Source: Pseudorhodoferax sp. Leaf274 (GTDB taxonomy: Bacteria > Pseudomonadota > Gammaproteobacteria > Burkholderiales > Burkholderiaceae_C). Taken from it: a stretch of 64,000 nucleotides of DNA. The translations under genes were made by a program, and so were the position numbers. How positions within the stretch are numbered: position 1 is the stretch's first letter; each line of letters starts with the position of its first letter. The notes under the pieces are model-generated. The model searched no databases. It was not told the origin of the DNA and was given only the letters and a program-made list of their open reading frames with translations. The DNA lies in the NCBI RefSeq assembly GCF_001422445.1, contig NZ_LMNA01000004.1:3227-67226 (forward strand). Direction: 5' to 3'. Shown here in pieces: positions 8,945-17,803 of the stretch.

Positions 8945-9057
8945 AATTTATTGCCTGAATGGCAACGAGTATAGAAACAGTTGCCGCCCCATCACCGAAA
9001 TTAGCTATGAATGCTACAGACGGCGCAGCTGGATTATTCCATCTGAGGCAATAAATT
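8945..9057. promoter_or_regulatory. divergent promoter region with 12-bp inverted repeats
   Basis: AATTTATTGCCT at 8945-8956 and its exact reverse complement AGGCAATAAATT at 9046-9057 flank about 90 nt between the LysR gene and the efflux operon. A second, overlapping inverted repeat, TTGCC-N5-GGCAA, lies at 8952-8966 and fits the T-N11-A form of LysR binding sites. These are candidate LysR operators for both directions. Confidence 0.6.
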
Positions 9058-9133
9058 TGCGCAGATTGCGGTCTGGATCAACTGGCGCGGCGCGCTCAGA
9101 CTGCGGGCCATCGAACTTCGTCAGGCACGTCGC

Positions 9134-10321
9134 ATGAACCCCCTCAAGAAACATCCGCTAGCATCCGCCATGGCGGCCATCGCGGTGGCCGGCGCCGGCA
9201 TCGCGCTGTGGAGCGATGGCTCCCCAGCACACGCCGAAGCCGCCGCCGCACCGCCTCCCACCGTCAAGTACCGGCCGGCCCCGCAACGGCCGGTGTCCGA
9301 TGCGCAGGACTACACCGGCCGGCTTGAAGCCGTGGACCTGGTCGACATCCGGCCCAAGGTGCCGGGCACGCTGCAGGCGGTCCACTTCAAGCCCGGCCAG
9401 CATGTGCGCCAGGGCGAGTTGCTGTTCACCATCGACCCGGCTCCGCTGGAGACCCAGGTGCGGCAGGCACAGGCCCAGTTGGCGGGCGCCGAAGAACGGC
9501 AGCGACTCGCCGACCTCGAACAGGCGCGTGGCCGGCGGCTGCTGGAGTCGAGCGCCATCGCGCGTAGGGAATTCGACGTGCTCGACAACGCGGCAAGGGC
9601 CGCCGCTGCCGCCCTGAAAGGCGCGCAGGCCGGGCTGGCCCAAGCGCAGCTCCAACTGAGCTACACGCAGGTCCGGGCCCCGATCGCGGGGCGCATCTCG
9701 CGCGCGGAGATCACCGCTGGCAATGTGGTGGTCGCAGGAGGCGACGCAACTGCACTCACGCGGATCGTGTCCGACGGCAAGCTCTACGCATCCTTCAACG
9801 TGGACGAGCAAAGCTACCTGCGGATCATTGCGCCCTCGCTGCGGGCTGGCGCGCAACCCGTAGTGAAGGTCGGCCTTGCGAACGACGATGCCTTCCCGTT
9901 TGCTGCCGCTATCGAGGCCATCGACAACCAGATGGACACCCGTTCAGGCACGGTGCGGGTGCGGGCGCGCATCGACAAGGTGACGCCCGAGATGCTTCCT
10001 GGGCTGCAGGCGCGTATCCGCCTGCAGGGCGGCACGCCCTACGACGCTGTGATGGTCGACGAGGCCGTCGTTGGTACCGACCAAGACCGCAAGTACGTCC
10101 TCATCGTCAATGCAGAGAACAAGGTCGAGCGCCGCTTTGTCGAACTCGGTGTGCTCCAGGGGCGCGATCGGGTGGTGCGCAGCGGCATCGCGCCGGGTGC
10201 CCGGGTCATCGTGGATGGGGCCTTCCGTGCGTCGCCCGGCGCGTCGGTGTCGGCGATTCCTGCCGAGGCAGCGGAGCCGCCCGAGGCGTCCGCCAGGGCC
10301 ACCCATGGAGACCGGTCGTGA
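9134..10321 (+). CDS. RND efflux periplasmic adaptor (MexE-like)
   Basis: A 395-aa membrane-fusion subunit that links the inner-membrane RND pump to the outer-membrane channel. It has an N-terminal signal sequence or lipid-free export segment (AMAAIAVAGAGIALWS), a biotinyl-lipoyl-like half motif (VDLVDIRPKVPGTLQAVHF, then KPGQHVRQGELLFTIDPAPL), a helical hairpin rich in Gln/Ala (residues about 110-175), the second lipoyl half (VRAPIAGRISRAEI) and a beta-barrel domain. It is the first gene of a three-gene operon; its stop codon overlaps the GTG start of the pump gene. Expression is probably controlled by the divergent LysR regulator. Confidence 0.9.
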   Translation: MNPLKKHPLASAMAAIAVAGAGIALWSDGSPAHAEAAAAPPPTVKYRPAPQRPVSDAQDYTGRLEAVDLVDIRPKVPGTLQAVHFKPGQHVRQGELLFTIDPAPLETQVRQAQAQLAGAEERQRLADLEQARGRRLLESSAIARREFDVLDNAARAAAAALKGAQAGLAQAQLQLSYTQVRAPIAGRISRAEITAGNVVVAGGDATALTRIVSDGKLYASFNVDEQSYLRIIAPSLRAGAQPVVKVGLANDDAFPFAAAIEAIDNQMDTRSGTVRVRARIDKVTPEMLPGLQARIRLQGGTPYDAVMVDEAVVGTDQDRKYVLIVNAENKVERRFVELGVLQGRDRVVRSGIAPGARVIVDGAFRASPGASVSAIPAEAAEPPEASARATHGDRS

Positions 10322-13300
10322 ACATCTCGAAGTTCTTCATCGACCGGCCGATCTTCGCGGGCGTGCTGTCTGCGCTGATCCTGCTGGCAGGCATCGTGGC
10401 AGCGTTCAGCATGCCGGTGTCGGAATACCCGCAGGTCATCCCGCCCTCGGTCGTCATCCACGCGCAGTACCCCGGCGCCAACGCCAAGACCATCGCCGAG
10501 ACAGTCGCCGCACCGCTCGAGCAATCCGTCAATGGCGTGGAAGACATGCTCTACATGGACTCGAAGGCCAGCGGCGACGGCCACCTGTACCTGACGGTGA
10601 CCTTCAAGCTGGGCGTCGACCCGGACCGTGCGCAACAGCTCGTGCAGACCCGCGTGTCGCAAGCCGTGCCGCGGCTGCCCGAGGATGTGCAGCGCTTGGG
10701 CGTCACGGCGGTCAAGAACCTGCCGATGATCACCATCGCCGTGCACATGGTGTCGCCCAAGGGAACCTACGACAACAACTACATCAGCAACTACGCCATC
10801 CTGCACGTGAAGGATCGGCTGGCGCGGATCCAGGGCGTCGGCGACGTGGCGATCTGGGGGCCTGGTGGCTACGCCATGCGCATCTGGCTGGACCCGGCCG
10901 CCCTCGCCGAGCGGGGACTGGGCGCCAGCGACGTCGCCAGCGCCATCCGGCGTCAGAACGTCCAGGCTGCAGTGGGAACCATCGGCAGTGCACCGACGAA
11001 TCCCGACACAGCCTTCCAGCTCACCGTCAACGCCGACGGTCGCCTCAGGACGCCGGAGGAGTTCAAGCGCATCGTCATCAAGTCGGACGCCGGTGGCGCC
11101 ATCACGCGCCTGGGTGACGTGGCGCGCGTGGAGCTCGGTGCTGAGGACTACGGCATCCGCGCCACGCTGGACAACGCACCGGCCGTCGCGGTGACGGTGC
11201 AGGAAGCGCCGGGTGCGAACTCGCTGCAAATCTCGCGCGACGTGCACAAGGCCATGCAGGAACTGGAGAAGGAATTCCCGGAGGACGTGGTCTACCGCGT
11301 GGTCTACGAGCCGAGCCGCGCGGTCCAGTCCGGCATCGATGCGGTCGTCAAGACACTGCTGGAATCCGTGGCCCTGGTCGTGCTGGTCGTGTTCCTGTTC
11401 CTGCAGACCTGGCGCGCATCCATCATTCCGCTGATCGCCGTGCCCATCTCCATCGTCGGCACCTTCACCTTCCTGCTGCTGGCGGGCTATTCCATCAACA
11501 CGCTGTCGCTGTTCGGGCTGGTGGTGGCGATCGGCATCGTGGTCGACGACGCCATCGTGGTGGTCGAAAACGTGGAGCGCAACATCGCGCGCGGGATGAC
11601 GCCACGCGAAGCCACCTACCAGGCCATGCGCGAGGTGAGCGGCCCCATCATCGCCATCGCGCTGACCTTGTCGGCTGTGTTCCTTCCGCTGGCTTTCCTG
11701 AGCGGCCTGACAGGCGAGTTCTACAAGCAGTTCGCGGTCACCATCGCCATCTCCACGCTCATCTCGGCGGTGAACTCGCTGACGCTGTCGCCGGCGCTGT
11801 CGGCCCTGCTCCTGAAAGGCCATGGCGACGCCCCTGACTGCTTCACGCGAGTCACGCAGAAGCTGTTCGGCGGCTTCTTTGGGCGCTTCAACCGGATGTT
11901 TGACCGCGCTTCCGAAGGCTACGGCGGCAGCGTCGGCCGGATCCTGAAGCACAGGGGCGCGATGCTTGTCGTGTACGCCGGCCTGCTCGGCGCCACCTGG
12001 TGGCTTACCGGCCACGTGCCGGGCGGCTTCGTTCCTGCGCAGGACAAGGAGTACCTCGTGAGCCTGGCCCAGATGCCGGAAGGCGCCACGCTGGACCGCA
12101 CCGAAGCGACGATGACGAAGATGAACGAGATCGCGCTCAGGCACCCCGCGGTCATGGGCACATCGAGCTACAGCGGGCTCTCGATCAACGGTGTGACGAA
12201 GAGCTCCAGCACCGCGCTCACGTTCGTGCTGCTCAAGCCGTTCAAGGACCGTGCAGGCATCAGCGCCGACCAAGTCGCGGCCGACCTGGGCAAGGAGTAC
12301 AGCGCCATTGGCCACGCCTTCACCGGCATCTTCCCGCCGCCGCCCGTCTATGGTCTGGGCACCCTGGGCGGCTTCAAGCTGCAGATCGAGGACCGGGCCG
12401 ACCTGGGCTACGAGGCGCTCTACAAGGCGACCCAGGCCTTCATCCAGGCGGCGTCCAAAACGCCCGAGCTCGGGCCGCTCTTTTCGACCTACACGGTGAA
12501 TGTTCCCCAGCTCAAGGTCGACATCGACCGCGAGAAGGCGCAACAGCTCGGCGTCGACACGCCGGCGGTGTTCAGCACGCTGCAGGCCTACCTCGGGTCG
12601 TACTACGTCAACGACTTCAACTTCCTGGGCCGCGTGTACCAGGTGCGCATGCAGGCTGACAGCCGCTTTCGCTCCAAGGCGGACGACATTGGGCAACTGC
12701 ACGTGCGCAGCGCGTCGGGCCAGATGATTCCGCTGGCCTCGATCGCGAAGGTCGGCCAGACCTACGGCCCCGACCAGGTGCTGCGCTACAACGGCTACAC
12801 GTCGGCCGACGTGGGCGGCAGCCCGGCACCGGGCTACTCGTCGGACCAGGCGATGGCAGCCATCCAGCGGATCGCGGCCGAGACCTTGCCGCCGGGCATG
12901 ACCTACGAATGGACCGACCTGACCTACCAGCAGATCATCGCGGGCAACAGCGCGGTCTGGATCCTTCCGCTGTGCGTGCTGCTGGTGTTCTTCGTGCTGG
13001 CCGCCCAGTACGAGAGCCTCACGCTGCCGTTGGCCATCATCTTGATCATCCCGATGAGCATCTTCTCGGCGCTGCTCGGGGTGTGGCTCACGAAGGGCGA
13101 CAACAACATCTTCACGCAGATCGGGCTCATCGTGCTGGTCGGCCTGGCGTCGAAGAACGCCATCCTGATCGTGGAGTTCGCCCGCGAGCTGGAGATGGCG
13201 GGCATGGCCACCCTTAAGGCCGTGATCGAGGCCTGCCGCCTGCGACTGCGGCCCATCCTGATGACGTCGCTGGCCTTCATCATGGGTGTGATCCCGCTGG

Positions 13301-13524
13301 TGCTGTCGACCGGTGCCGGCTCGGAGATGCGCCGTGCGATGGGCATCTCGGTGTTCTTCGGAATGATCGGCGTCACACTGTTCGGCCTGTTCCTGACGCC
13401 ACTGTTCTACGTGGTCATGCGGGCACTAGGGGGCAGCAAACCACTGCGCTCTGCGGTGCGTCACGACGCTCCCGCCACTGTCCCGCACCACCTCGCACTC
13501 CAGCAGCCGGAGGTCAAAGCATGA
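10318..13524 (+). CDS. RND multidrug efflux pump, HAE1 type (MexF-like)
   Basis: A 1068-aa inner-membrane proton-driven drug exporter, full length for the HAE1 family. It starts NISKFFIDRPIFAGVLSALI, the standard N-terminus, and has two sets of six helices with large periplasmic loops between. The helix-4 proton relay is visible as VVAIGIVVDDAIVVVENVER with the paired aspartates. The second half has GLIVLVGLASKNAILIVEFA. The GTG start overlaps the adaptor stop and the stop overlaps the next ATG, so all three genes are translationally coupled. By overall form and by the LysR neighbour it resembles MexF of MexEF-OprN; the drugs exported are not known. Confidence 0.92.
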   Translation: MNISKFFIDRPIFAGVLSALILLAGIVAAFSMPVSEYPQVIPPSVVIHAQYPGANAKTIAETVAAPLEQSVNGVEDMLYMDSKASGDGHLYLTVTFKLGVDPDRAQQLVQTRVSQAVPRLPEDVQRLGVTAVKNLPMITIAVHMVSPKGTYDNNYISNYAILHVKDRLARIQGVGDVAIWGPGGYAMRIWLDPAALAERGLGASDVASAIRRQNVQAAVGTIGSAPTNPDTAFQLTVNADGRLRTPEEFKRIVIKSDAGGAITRLGDVARVELGAEDYGIRATLDNAPAVAVTVQEAPGANSLQISRDVHKAMQELEKEFPEDVVYRVVYEPSRAVQSGIDAVVKTLLESVALVVLVVFLFLQTWRASIIPLIAVPISIVGTFTFLLLAGYSINTLSLFGLVVAIGIVVDDAIVVVENVERNIARGMTPREATYQAMREVSGPIIAIALTLSAVFLPLAFLSGLTGEFYKQFAVTIAISTLISAVNSLTLSPALSALLLKGHGDAPDCFTRVTQKLFGGFFGRFNRMFDRASEGYGGSVGRILKHRGAMLVVYAGLLGATWWLTGHVPGGFVPAQDKEYLVSLAQMPEGATLDRTEATMTKMNEIALRHPAVMGTSSYSGLSINGVTKSSSTALTFVLLKPFKDRAGISADQVAADLGKEYSAIGHAFTGIFPPPPVYGLGTLGGFKLQIEDRADLGYEALYKATQAFIQAASKTPELGPLFSTYTVNVPQLKVDIDREKAQQLGVDTPAVFSTLQAYLGSYYVNDFNFLGRVYQVRMQADSRFRSKADDIGQLHVRSASGQMIPLASIAKVGQTYGPDQVLRYNGYTSADVGGSPAPGYSSDQAMAAIQRIAAETLPPGMTYEWTDLTYQQIIAGNSAVWILPLCVLLVFFVLAAQYESLTLPLAIILIIPMSIFSALLGVWLTKGDNNIFTQIGLIVLVGLASKNAILIVEFARELEMAGMATLKAVIEACRLRLRPILMTSLAFIMGVIPLVLSTGAGSEMRRAMGISVFFGMIGVTLFGLFLTPLFYVVMRALGGSKPLRSAVRHDAPATVPHHLALQQPEVKA

Positions 13525-15041
13525 CCAAGACCCACCCAACGAGCCGGCGCACTGCTCGAACGATCCGCGGGGCGATCGTTGTGGCAGTGAGCCTGCTCCT
13601 CCTGACGGCATGCGCCGTTTCGCCGGTGGAGCGCCGGCCCGAGATGAGCGTGCCCTCGAAGTTCAGGCAAGCCGACGAGCATCCGCTGGCGCCGACGGAG
13701 GTTCCTGGCAACTGGAAGCCAGCCGAGCCCGCCGACCAGCAGCCGCCCTCGCCCTGGTGGGAGGTCTTCGGCGACCCGGTCCTCGTGCGGCTCGAACAAG
13801 AGGCGCTGCAGGCCAACCCCGACGTCGCCATCGCGATGGCCCGGCTCCAGCAATCGCGCGCGCTGGCCTCGCGCAGCGAAGCGGCGCGCCTGCCGCAGGT
13901 CGACGCAGGCTTCGGCCCGACCCGCCAGCGCAGCAGCGGTGCCGCCGCCGGGCGCGGAGACGGCGCACCGGGGTCGACGCAGACTCTGTGGCGCGCGCAG
14001 GCCTCGGTTGCGTACGAAGTCGATCTCTTCGGGCGCGTGTCGGCCGGCATCGACGCCGCGCGCGCCGATGCGGCGCAGCAGCAGGCCCTGGCGCACCAGA
14101 TGCTGCTGCTGGTGCAGGCCGACGTCGCCAGGACATACTTCAGCCTTCGGCAGCTCGAGGGCGAGCAGCGCCTGTTGCGGGACACTGTGGCACTGCGTGA
14201 AGGCGCCGTGACGGTGTTGGAGCGCAGGCTCGATGCCGGCTCCGTCGCCCGTTTCGTCGTCGAGCAGGCCAGGACGGAACTGTTCTCGGCACGTGCCGAG
14301 CTGGGTGCCGTGGCGCAGCAGCAAGCCTTGGTCTCCCATGCGCTGGCCACCTTGCTCGGCAAGGCACCGGCGGAGTTCTCGCTCGAAGCGAGGCCCCTGG
14401 AGAGCATCGCCGTCCAGCTGCCGCAGGGCCTGCCTTCGGCTTTGCTGGAACGTCGCCCGGACATCGCGGCTGCCGAGCGCGCGATGGCGGCGGAAAACGC
14501 CCGCATCGGGGTGGCCCAGGCAGCGTTCTTTCCGTCGCTGTCGCTCACTGGCGCGCTGGGCTACGAGTCGTCCAGCCTCGGCAACCTGGCCAACTGGTCG
14601 CAGCGGACATTCCTGCTGGGGCCGCTGGTGGGAGCGGCCCTGAACTTGCCGCTCTTCGACGGTGGGCGGCGCAAGGCCGACGTCGAGCGCCTGCGTGCGG
14701 TCTACGAGCAGCGGGTCGGCGAGTACCGCAAGACGGTACTGCAGGCGTTTCGCGAGGTCGAGGACTCCCTGGTTTCCATGCGCATCCTCGGCGAGCGAAT
14801 CGGCCACCAGCGCAGTGCCCAGGACGCATCGTCGAGCGTCGCGCGATCCGCACAGGCCCGGTTCGATGAAGGCGACATCGACTATCTCGCGGTCGTCGAT
14901 GCAGAGCGCACGCATCTGCACAGCCGCCAGTCGCTGATCCAGGCCGAAGGCGAACGCGCCCGCGCGACCGTCGACCTGGTGCGCGCCCTCGGCGGAGGCT
15001 GGAACGTCTCCAGCATCGGCAAGCCACGCACCGACGACTGA
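13521..15041 (+). CDS. outer-membrane efflux channel, NodT/OprN family
   Basis: A 506-aa outer-membrane factor forming the exit duct of the RND pump. The signal peptide ends in a lipobox (LLLLTA-C, cysteine near residue 31), so it should be lipid-anchored. Two repeated OEP domains follow; the first begins near SPWWEVFGDPVLVRLEQEAL and the second contains ALLERRPDIAAAERAMAAEN, the family signature. Its ATG overlaps the pump stop by 4 nt. It is the last gene of the efflux operon, 95 nt before the Old Yellow Enzyme gene. Confidence 0.92.
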   Translation: MTKTHPTSRRTARTIRGAIVVAVSLLLLTACAVSPVERRPEMSVPSKFRQADEHPLAPTEVPGNWKPAEPADQQPPSPWWEVFGDPVLVRLEQEALQANPDVAIAMARLQQSRALASRSEAARLPQVDAGFGPTRQRSSGAAAGRGDGAPGSTQTLWRAQASVAYEVDLFGRVSAGIDAARADAAQQQALAHQMLLLVQADVARTYFSLRQLEGEQRLLRDTVALREGAVTVLERRLDAGSVARFVVEQARTELFSARAELGAVAQQQALVSHALATLLGKAPAEFSLEARPLESIAVQLPQGLPSALLERRPDIAAAERAMAAENARIGVAQAAFFPSLSLTGALGYESSSLGNLANWSQRTFLLGPLVGAALNLPLFDGGRRKADVERLRAVYEQRVGEYRKTVLQAFREVEDSLVSMRILGERIGHQRSAQDASSSVARSAQARFDEGDIDYLAVVDAERTHLHSRQSLIQAEGERARATVDLVRALGGGWNVSSIGKPRTDD

Positions 15042-15136
15042 TCCGACCGCGCAGACCGCGCCGGCCTCAAGGCCTGCAGCCAGGCTTGTCCCGCGCCCGA
15101 TCACGGGTGCTGCCGCTACTTCTTTGGAGATTTTTA

Positions 15137-16225
15137 ATGCCCGTTTCAGAGCTGTTCAAACCGCTCACGCTCCTGCACGGCCCTGCCATGCGCAACCGCT
15201 TCATGCTGGCACCGCTCACCAACCAGCAAAGCGAAGCCGACGGTACCGCGTCCGAATTCGACCACCACTGGATGGCACAGATCGCGGAAGGCGGCTACGC
15301 CTTGGCCCAGACCTGTGCCACGACGGTGGAGGCGGGTGGCATCGCCTTTGCGCGCCAGCTTGGTATCCACAGCGATGCCCACCTGCCGGGCCTGACGAAG
15401 CTGGCCACGTCGCTGCGCATGGGCAACACCCTGTCGGCCGTGCAGTTGCACCATGCCGGACACCGGGCCAATCCGCTGCTGGGGGGCATCCCCGCGCCGG
15501 CCTCCAGCCACACGCTGCCGGGCGTCAAGGCGCTCACGACGCGGGAAGTCGAGCGCATCCGCGACAGCTTCATCGCCGCCGCATTGCGCGCGGAGAAGGC
15601 GGGCTTCAATGGCGTGGCCGCCCACGGGGCGTTCGGCTGGATCCTGTCGGAGTTCATGTCCCCATATCTCAACGACCGCACCGACCGGTACGGCGGCAGT
15701 GTCGAGAACAGGGCGCGTCTCACGCTGGAAGTCCTCGAAGGCATTCGGCGTGCCTGCGGACCCGATTTTCAGATCGGTTGGCGCCTGTCGATCGAGCGCT
15801 ACGGCCTGCAGTTGGAGGAGTTGCGCGAGATCACCGCCCACATCCTGGACCGCGAAACGATCGACTACCTGGATCTCGCCCTGTGGGACTCTGCCCAGAT
15901 CGTTCGGGAGGGACGGTTCCAGGGCAAGTCGATGCTCAGCGTCTTCACGGACCTCCCCCGCAAGGGCGTGCGCGTCGGAACGGCCGGCAAGGTCATGAGC
16001 GCCCAGCGCTGCGGGCAGCTGCTGGACGAAGGCTGCGACTTCGTGCTGATCGGCCGCGCCAGCATTCTTCAGCGGGACTTCCCGTTGCAGGTCCAAGCCA
16101 ACCCCCATTTCGACAGCCCGCGTATGCCGGTACCTGCGGGCTACCTGCGCGAGGGCGGGTTGAGCGAGCGCTTCATCAACCACATGCGTGGATGGCAGAC
16201 CTTTGTTGTACCTGGATCCCTGTAG
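15137..16225 (+). CDS. NADH:flavin oxidoreductase, Old Yellow Enzyme family
   Basis: A 362-aa FMN-dependent ene-reductase with a TIM-barrel fold. Such enzymes reduce activated C=C bonds, and often nitro groups or quinones, with NAD(P)H. Visible motifs are RNRFMLAPLTNQQ near the N-terminus, QLHHAGHR, GFNGVAAHGAFGWILSEFMS and LNDRTDRYGGSVENRARL, the barrel signature. The usual catalytic H-x-x-N or H-x-x-H and Tyr region appears partly altered (AAHGAFG where AAHGYL is common). The ATG at 15137 has GGAGA 7 nt upstream; the earlier in-frame start lacks family sequence. It heads a run with two glutathione transferases and a second OYE. Confidence 0.88.
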   Translation: MPVSELFKPLTLLHGPAMRNRFMLAPLTNQQSEADGTASEFDHHWMAQIAEGGYALAQTCATTVEAGGIAFARQLGIHSDAHLPGLTKLATSLRMGNTLSAVQLHHAGHRANPLLGGIPAPASSHTLPGVKALTTREVERIRDSFIAAALRAEKAGFNGVAAHGAFGWILSEFMSPYLNDRTDRYGGSVENRARLTLEVLEGIRRACGPDFQIGWRLSIERYGLQLEELREITAHILDRETIDYLDLALWDSAQIVREGRFQGKSMLSVFTDLPRKGVRVGTAGKVMSAQRCGQLLDEGCDFVLIGRASILQRDFPLQVQANPHFDSPRMPVPAGYLREGGLSERFINHMRGWQTFVVPGSL

Positions 16226-16234
16226 GAGAAACCA

Positions 16235-17116
16235 ATGACCGAACCCTCTCTCGACAACCAACCCGCAGGCTACGAGCCGCCCAAAGTCTGGCAACCCAAG
16301 ACTGCCTATGGTGGTACGTTCGCCAGCATCAACCGCCCCGAATCCGGCGCCCGCTTCGAGAGCGAACTGCCAATCGGCAAACATCCGATCCAGCTCTATT
16401 CGCAGGGCACACCCAATGGCCAGAAGATCACGATCATGCTGGAGGAGTTGCTGGCGGCAGGGCACGCCGGCGCCGAGTACGACGCCTGGCTGATCGACAT
16501 CTTCAAAGGCGAGCAGTTCGGCAGCGGCTTCGTCGGCCTCAACCCCAACGGCAAGATCCCGGCACTGGTGGACCGGTCGACCGACCCGGCCACTCCTGTG
16601 TTCGAGAGCGGCTCGATCCTGGTCTACTTGGCGGAGCGCTTCGGCGCGTTCCTGCCGACCGAGCGCCGGGCGAGGACCGAGACGTTCAACTGGTTGATGT
16701 GGCAGATGGGATCGGCGCCCTTCGTCGGTGGCGGCCTGGGCCACTTCTACGCCTATGCGCCCTTCAAGATCGAATATGCGATCGACCGCTACGCGATGGA
16801 GACCAAGCGCCAGCTCCACGTGCTGGACACGCACCTGGCCTCGCACGAGTTCCTTGCAGGCGACCAGTACACGATCGCCGACATGGCGGTCTGGCCTTGG
16901 TATCCCGGCAGTCTGTACGGCGTGTATGGCACGCACGAGTTCCTGGCTGTCGAGCAGTACACGCACCTGATGCGCTGGTACCGGGCGATTGCCGAGCGCC
17001 CCGCGGTGGCACGGGGCCGGGTCGTCAACCGCATCTCCGGAGCGTCTGGGGAATTCCTGCGCGAGCGCCACGACGCGAGCGACTTCGATGCACTGCGGCC
17101 GGCGGGCCCGCAATGA
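16235..17116 (+). CDS. yghU: glutathione S-transferase, YghU type
   Basis: A 293-aa protein matching the Nu-class GST/disulfide-bond oxidoreductase YghU, which uses two glutathione molecules to reduce disulfides or peroxides. The N-terminal extension (GYEPPKVWQPK, INRPESGARFE) and the thioredoxin-like domain with LYSQGTPNGQKITIMLEEL are characteristic. The C-terminal all-helical domain includes the DQYTIADMAVWPWYPGSLYG segment. It starts 9 nt after the first OYE gene and is probably cotranscribed with it. Confidence 0.88.
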   Translation: MTEPSLDNQPAGYEPPKVWQPKTAYGGTFASINRPESGARFESELPIGKHPIQLYSQGTPNGQKITIMLEELLAAGHAGAEYDAWLIDIFKGEQFGSGFVGLNPNGKIPALVDRSTDPATPVFESGSILVYLAERFGAFLPTERRARTETFNWLMWQMGSAPFVGGGLGHFYAYAPFKIEYAIDRYAMETKRQLHVLDTHLASHEFLAGDQYTIADMAVWPWYPGSLYGVYGTHEFLAVEQYTHLMRWYRAIAERPAVARGRVVNRISGASGEFLRERHDASDFDALRPAGPQ

Positions 17117-17155
17117 CCTGACCGACCGCCCAATCAACCATTTAACAACGGACTG

Positions 17156-17776
17156 ATGACGATGAAACTTTACTACTCGCCCGGCTCCTGCGGGCTCGCA
17201 TCCCAGATCGCCTTGCATGAGGCCGGGCAGGCGTTCGATCTGGTGAAGGTCGACTTCAAGACCAAGACCACGGTCGAAGGCGACTACTTCCGAGTGACGC
17301 CGAAAGGCTTCGTCCCTGCGCTCAAGTTGGACGACGGCGACCTGCTCACCGAAGGGGCCGTGATCCTGCAATGGATCGCCGACAAGCATCCGGACGCCAG
17401 GCTCCTTCCTTCGTTCGGGACCCGGGAGCGCTACACCGCGCTGGAGTGGCTCAACTTCGTGGCCAGCGACCTGCACAAGAGCATGGCCGTGATGTTCTCG
17501 CCCTTCCTGGACGACGCGACGAAAAAGCGGTTCGCAGATGGCAACCTGACCAGCAAGTTTGACTACATCGACGAACACCTGTCCAGGAACGACTACGTCC
17601 TGGGCGCGCAGTTCTCGGTCGCAGATGCGTACCTCTACAACGTCCTGTCATGGCCGCATCGCGTGAACATCGACATCACCAGCTACACCAACATCAAGAG
17701 CTTCATGGCACGCATGAACCGGCGGGCCAGCGTGCGGGCGGCGTTGGCGGCTGAAGGCCTCCAGGTGAATGGCTGA
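17156..17776 (+). CDS. glutathione S-transferase, beta class
   Basis: A 206-aa cytosolic GST. The N-terminal thioredoxin fold begins KLYYSPGSCGLASQIALHEA, with the Cys of the PGSC motif typical of the beta class (GstA). The GSH-binding VPAL-x-L and the ES/EG-A-I-x-x-Y/W element (LTEGAVILQWIADKHP) follow. The C-terminal helical domain ends near residue 200 with FSVADAYLYNVLSW. ATG codons at 17156 and 17162 are both possible; the second gives the family-standard M-K-L start. It lies in the run between YghU and the second OYE. Confidence 0.88.
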   Translation: MTMKLYYSPGSCGLASQIALHEAGQAFDLVKVDFKTKTTVEGDYFRVTPKGFVPALKLDDGDLLTEGAVILQWIADKHPDARLLPSFGTRERYTALEWLNFVASDLHKSMAVMFSPFLDDATKKRFADGNLTSKFDYIDEHLSRNDYVLGAQFSVADAYLYNVLSWPHRVNIDITSYTNIKSFMARMNRRASVRAALAAEGLQVNG

Positions 17777-17803
17777 ACAACCAGGACCTTGCGAGAACCC
17801 CCC

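Noticed and set aside
10039-12702. Very long open frame antisense to the RND pump gene
   Set aside because: High-GC shadow of a clear MexF-like gene; low-complexity, His/Arg/Gly-rich translation with no family match.
15146-17578. Long minus-strand frame across the OYE and GST genes
   Set aside because: Antisense shadow of three well-supported plus-strand genes.
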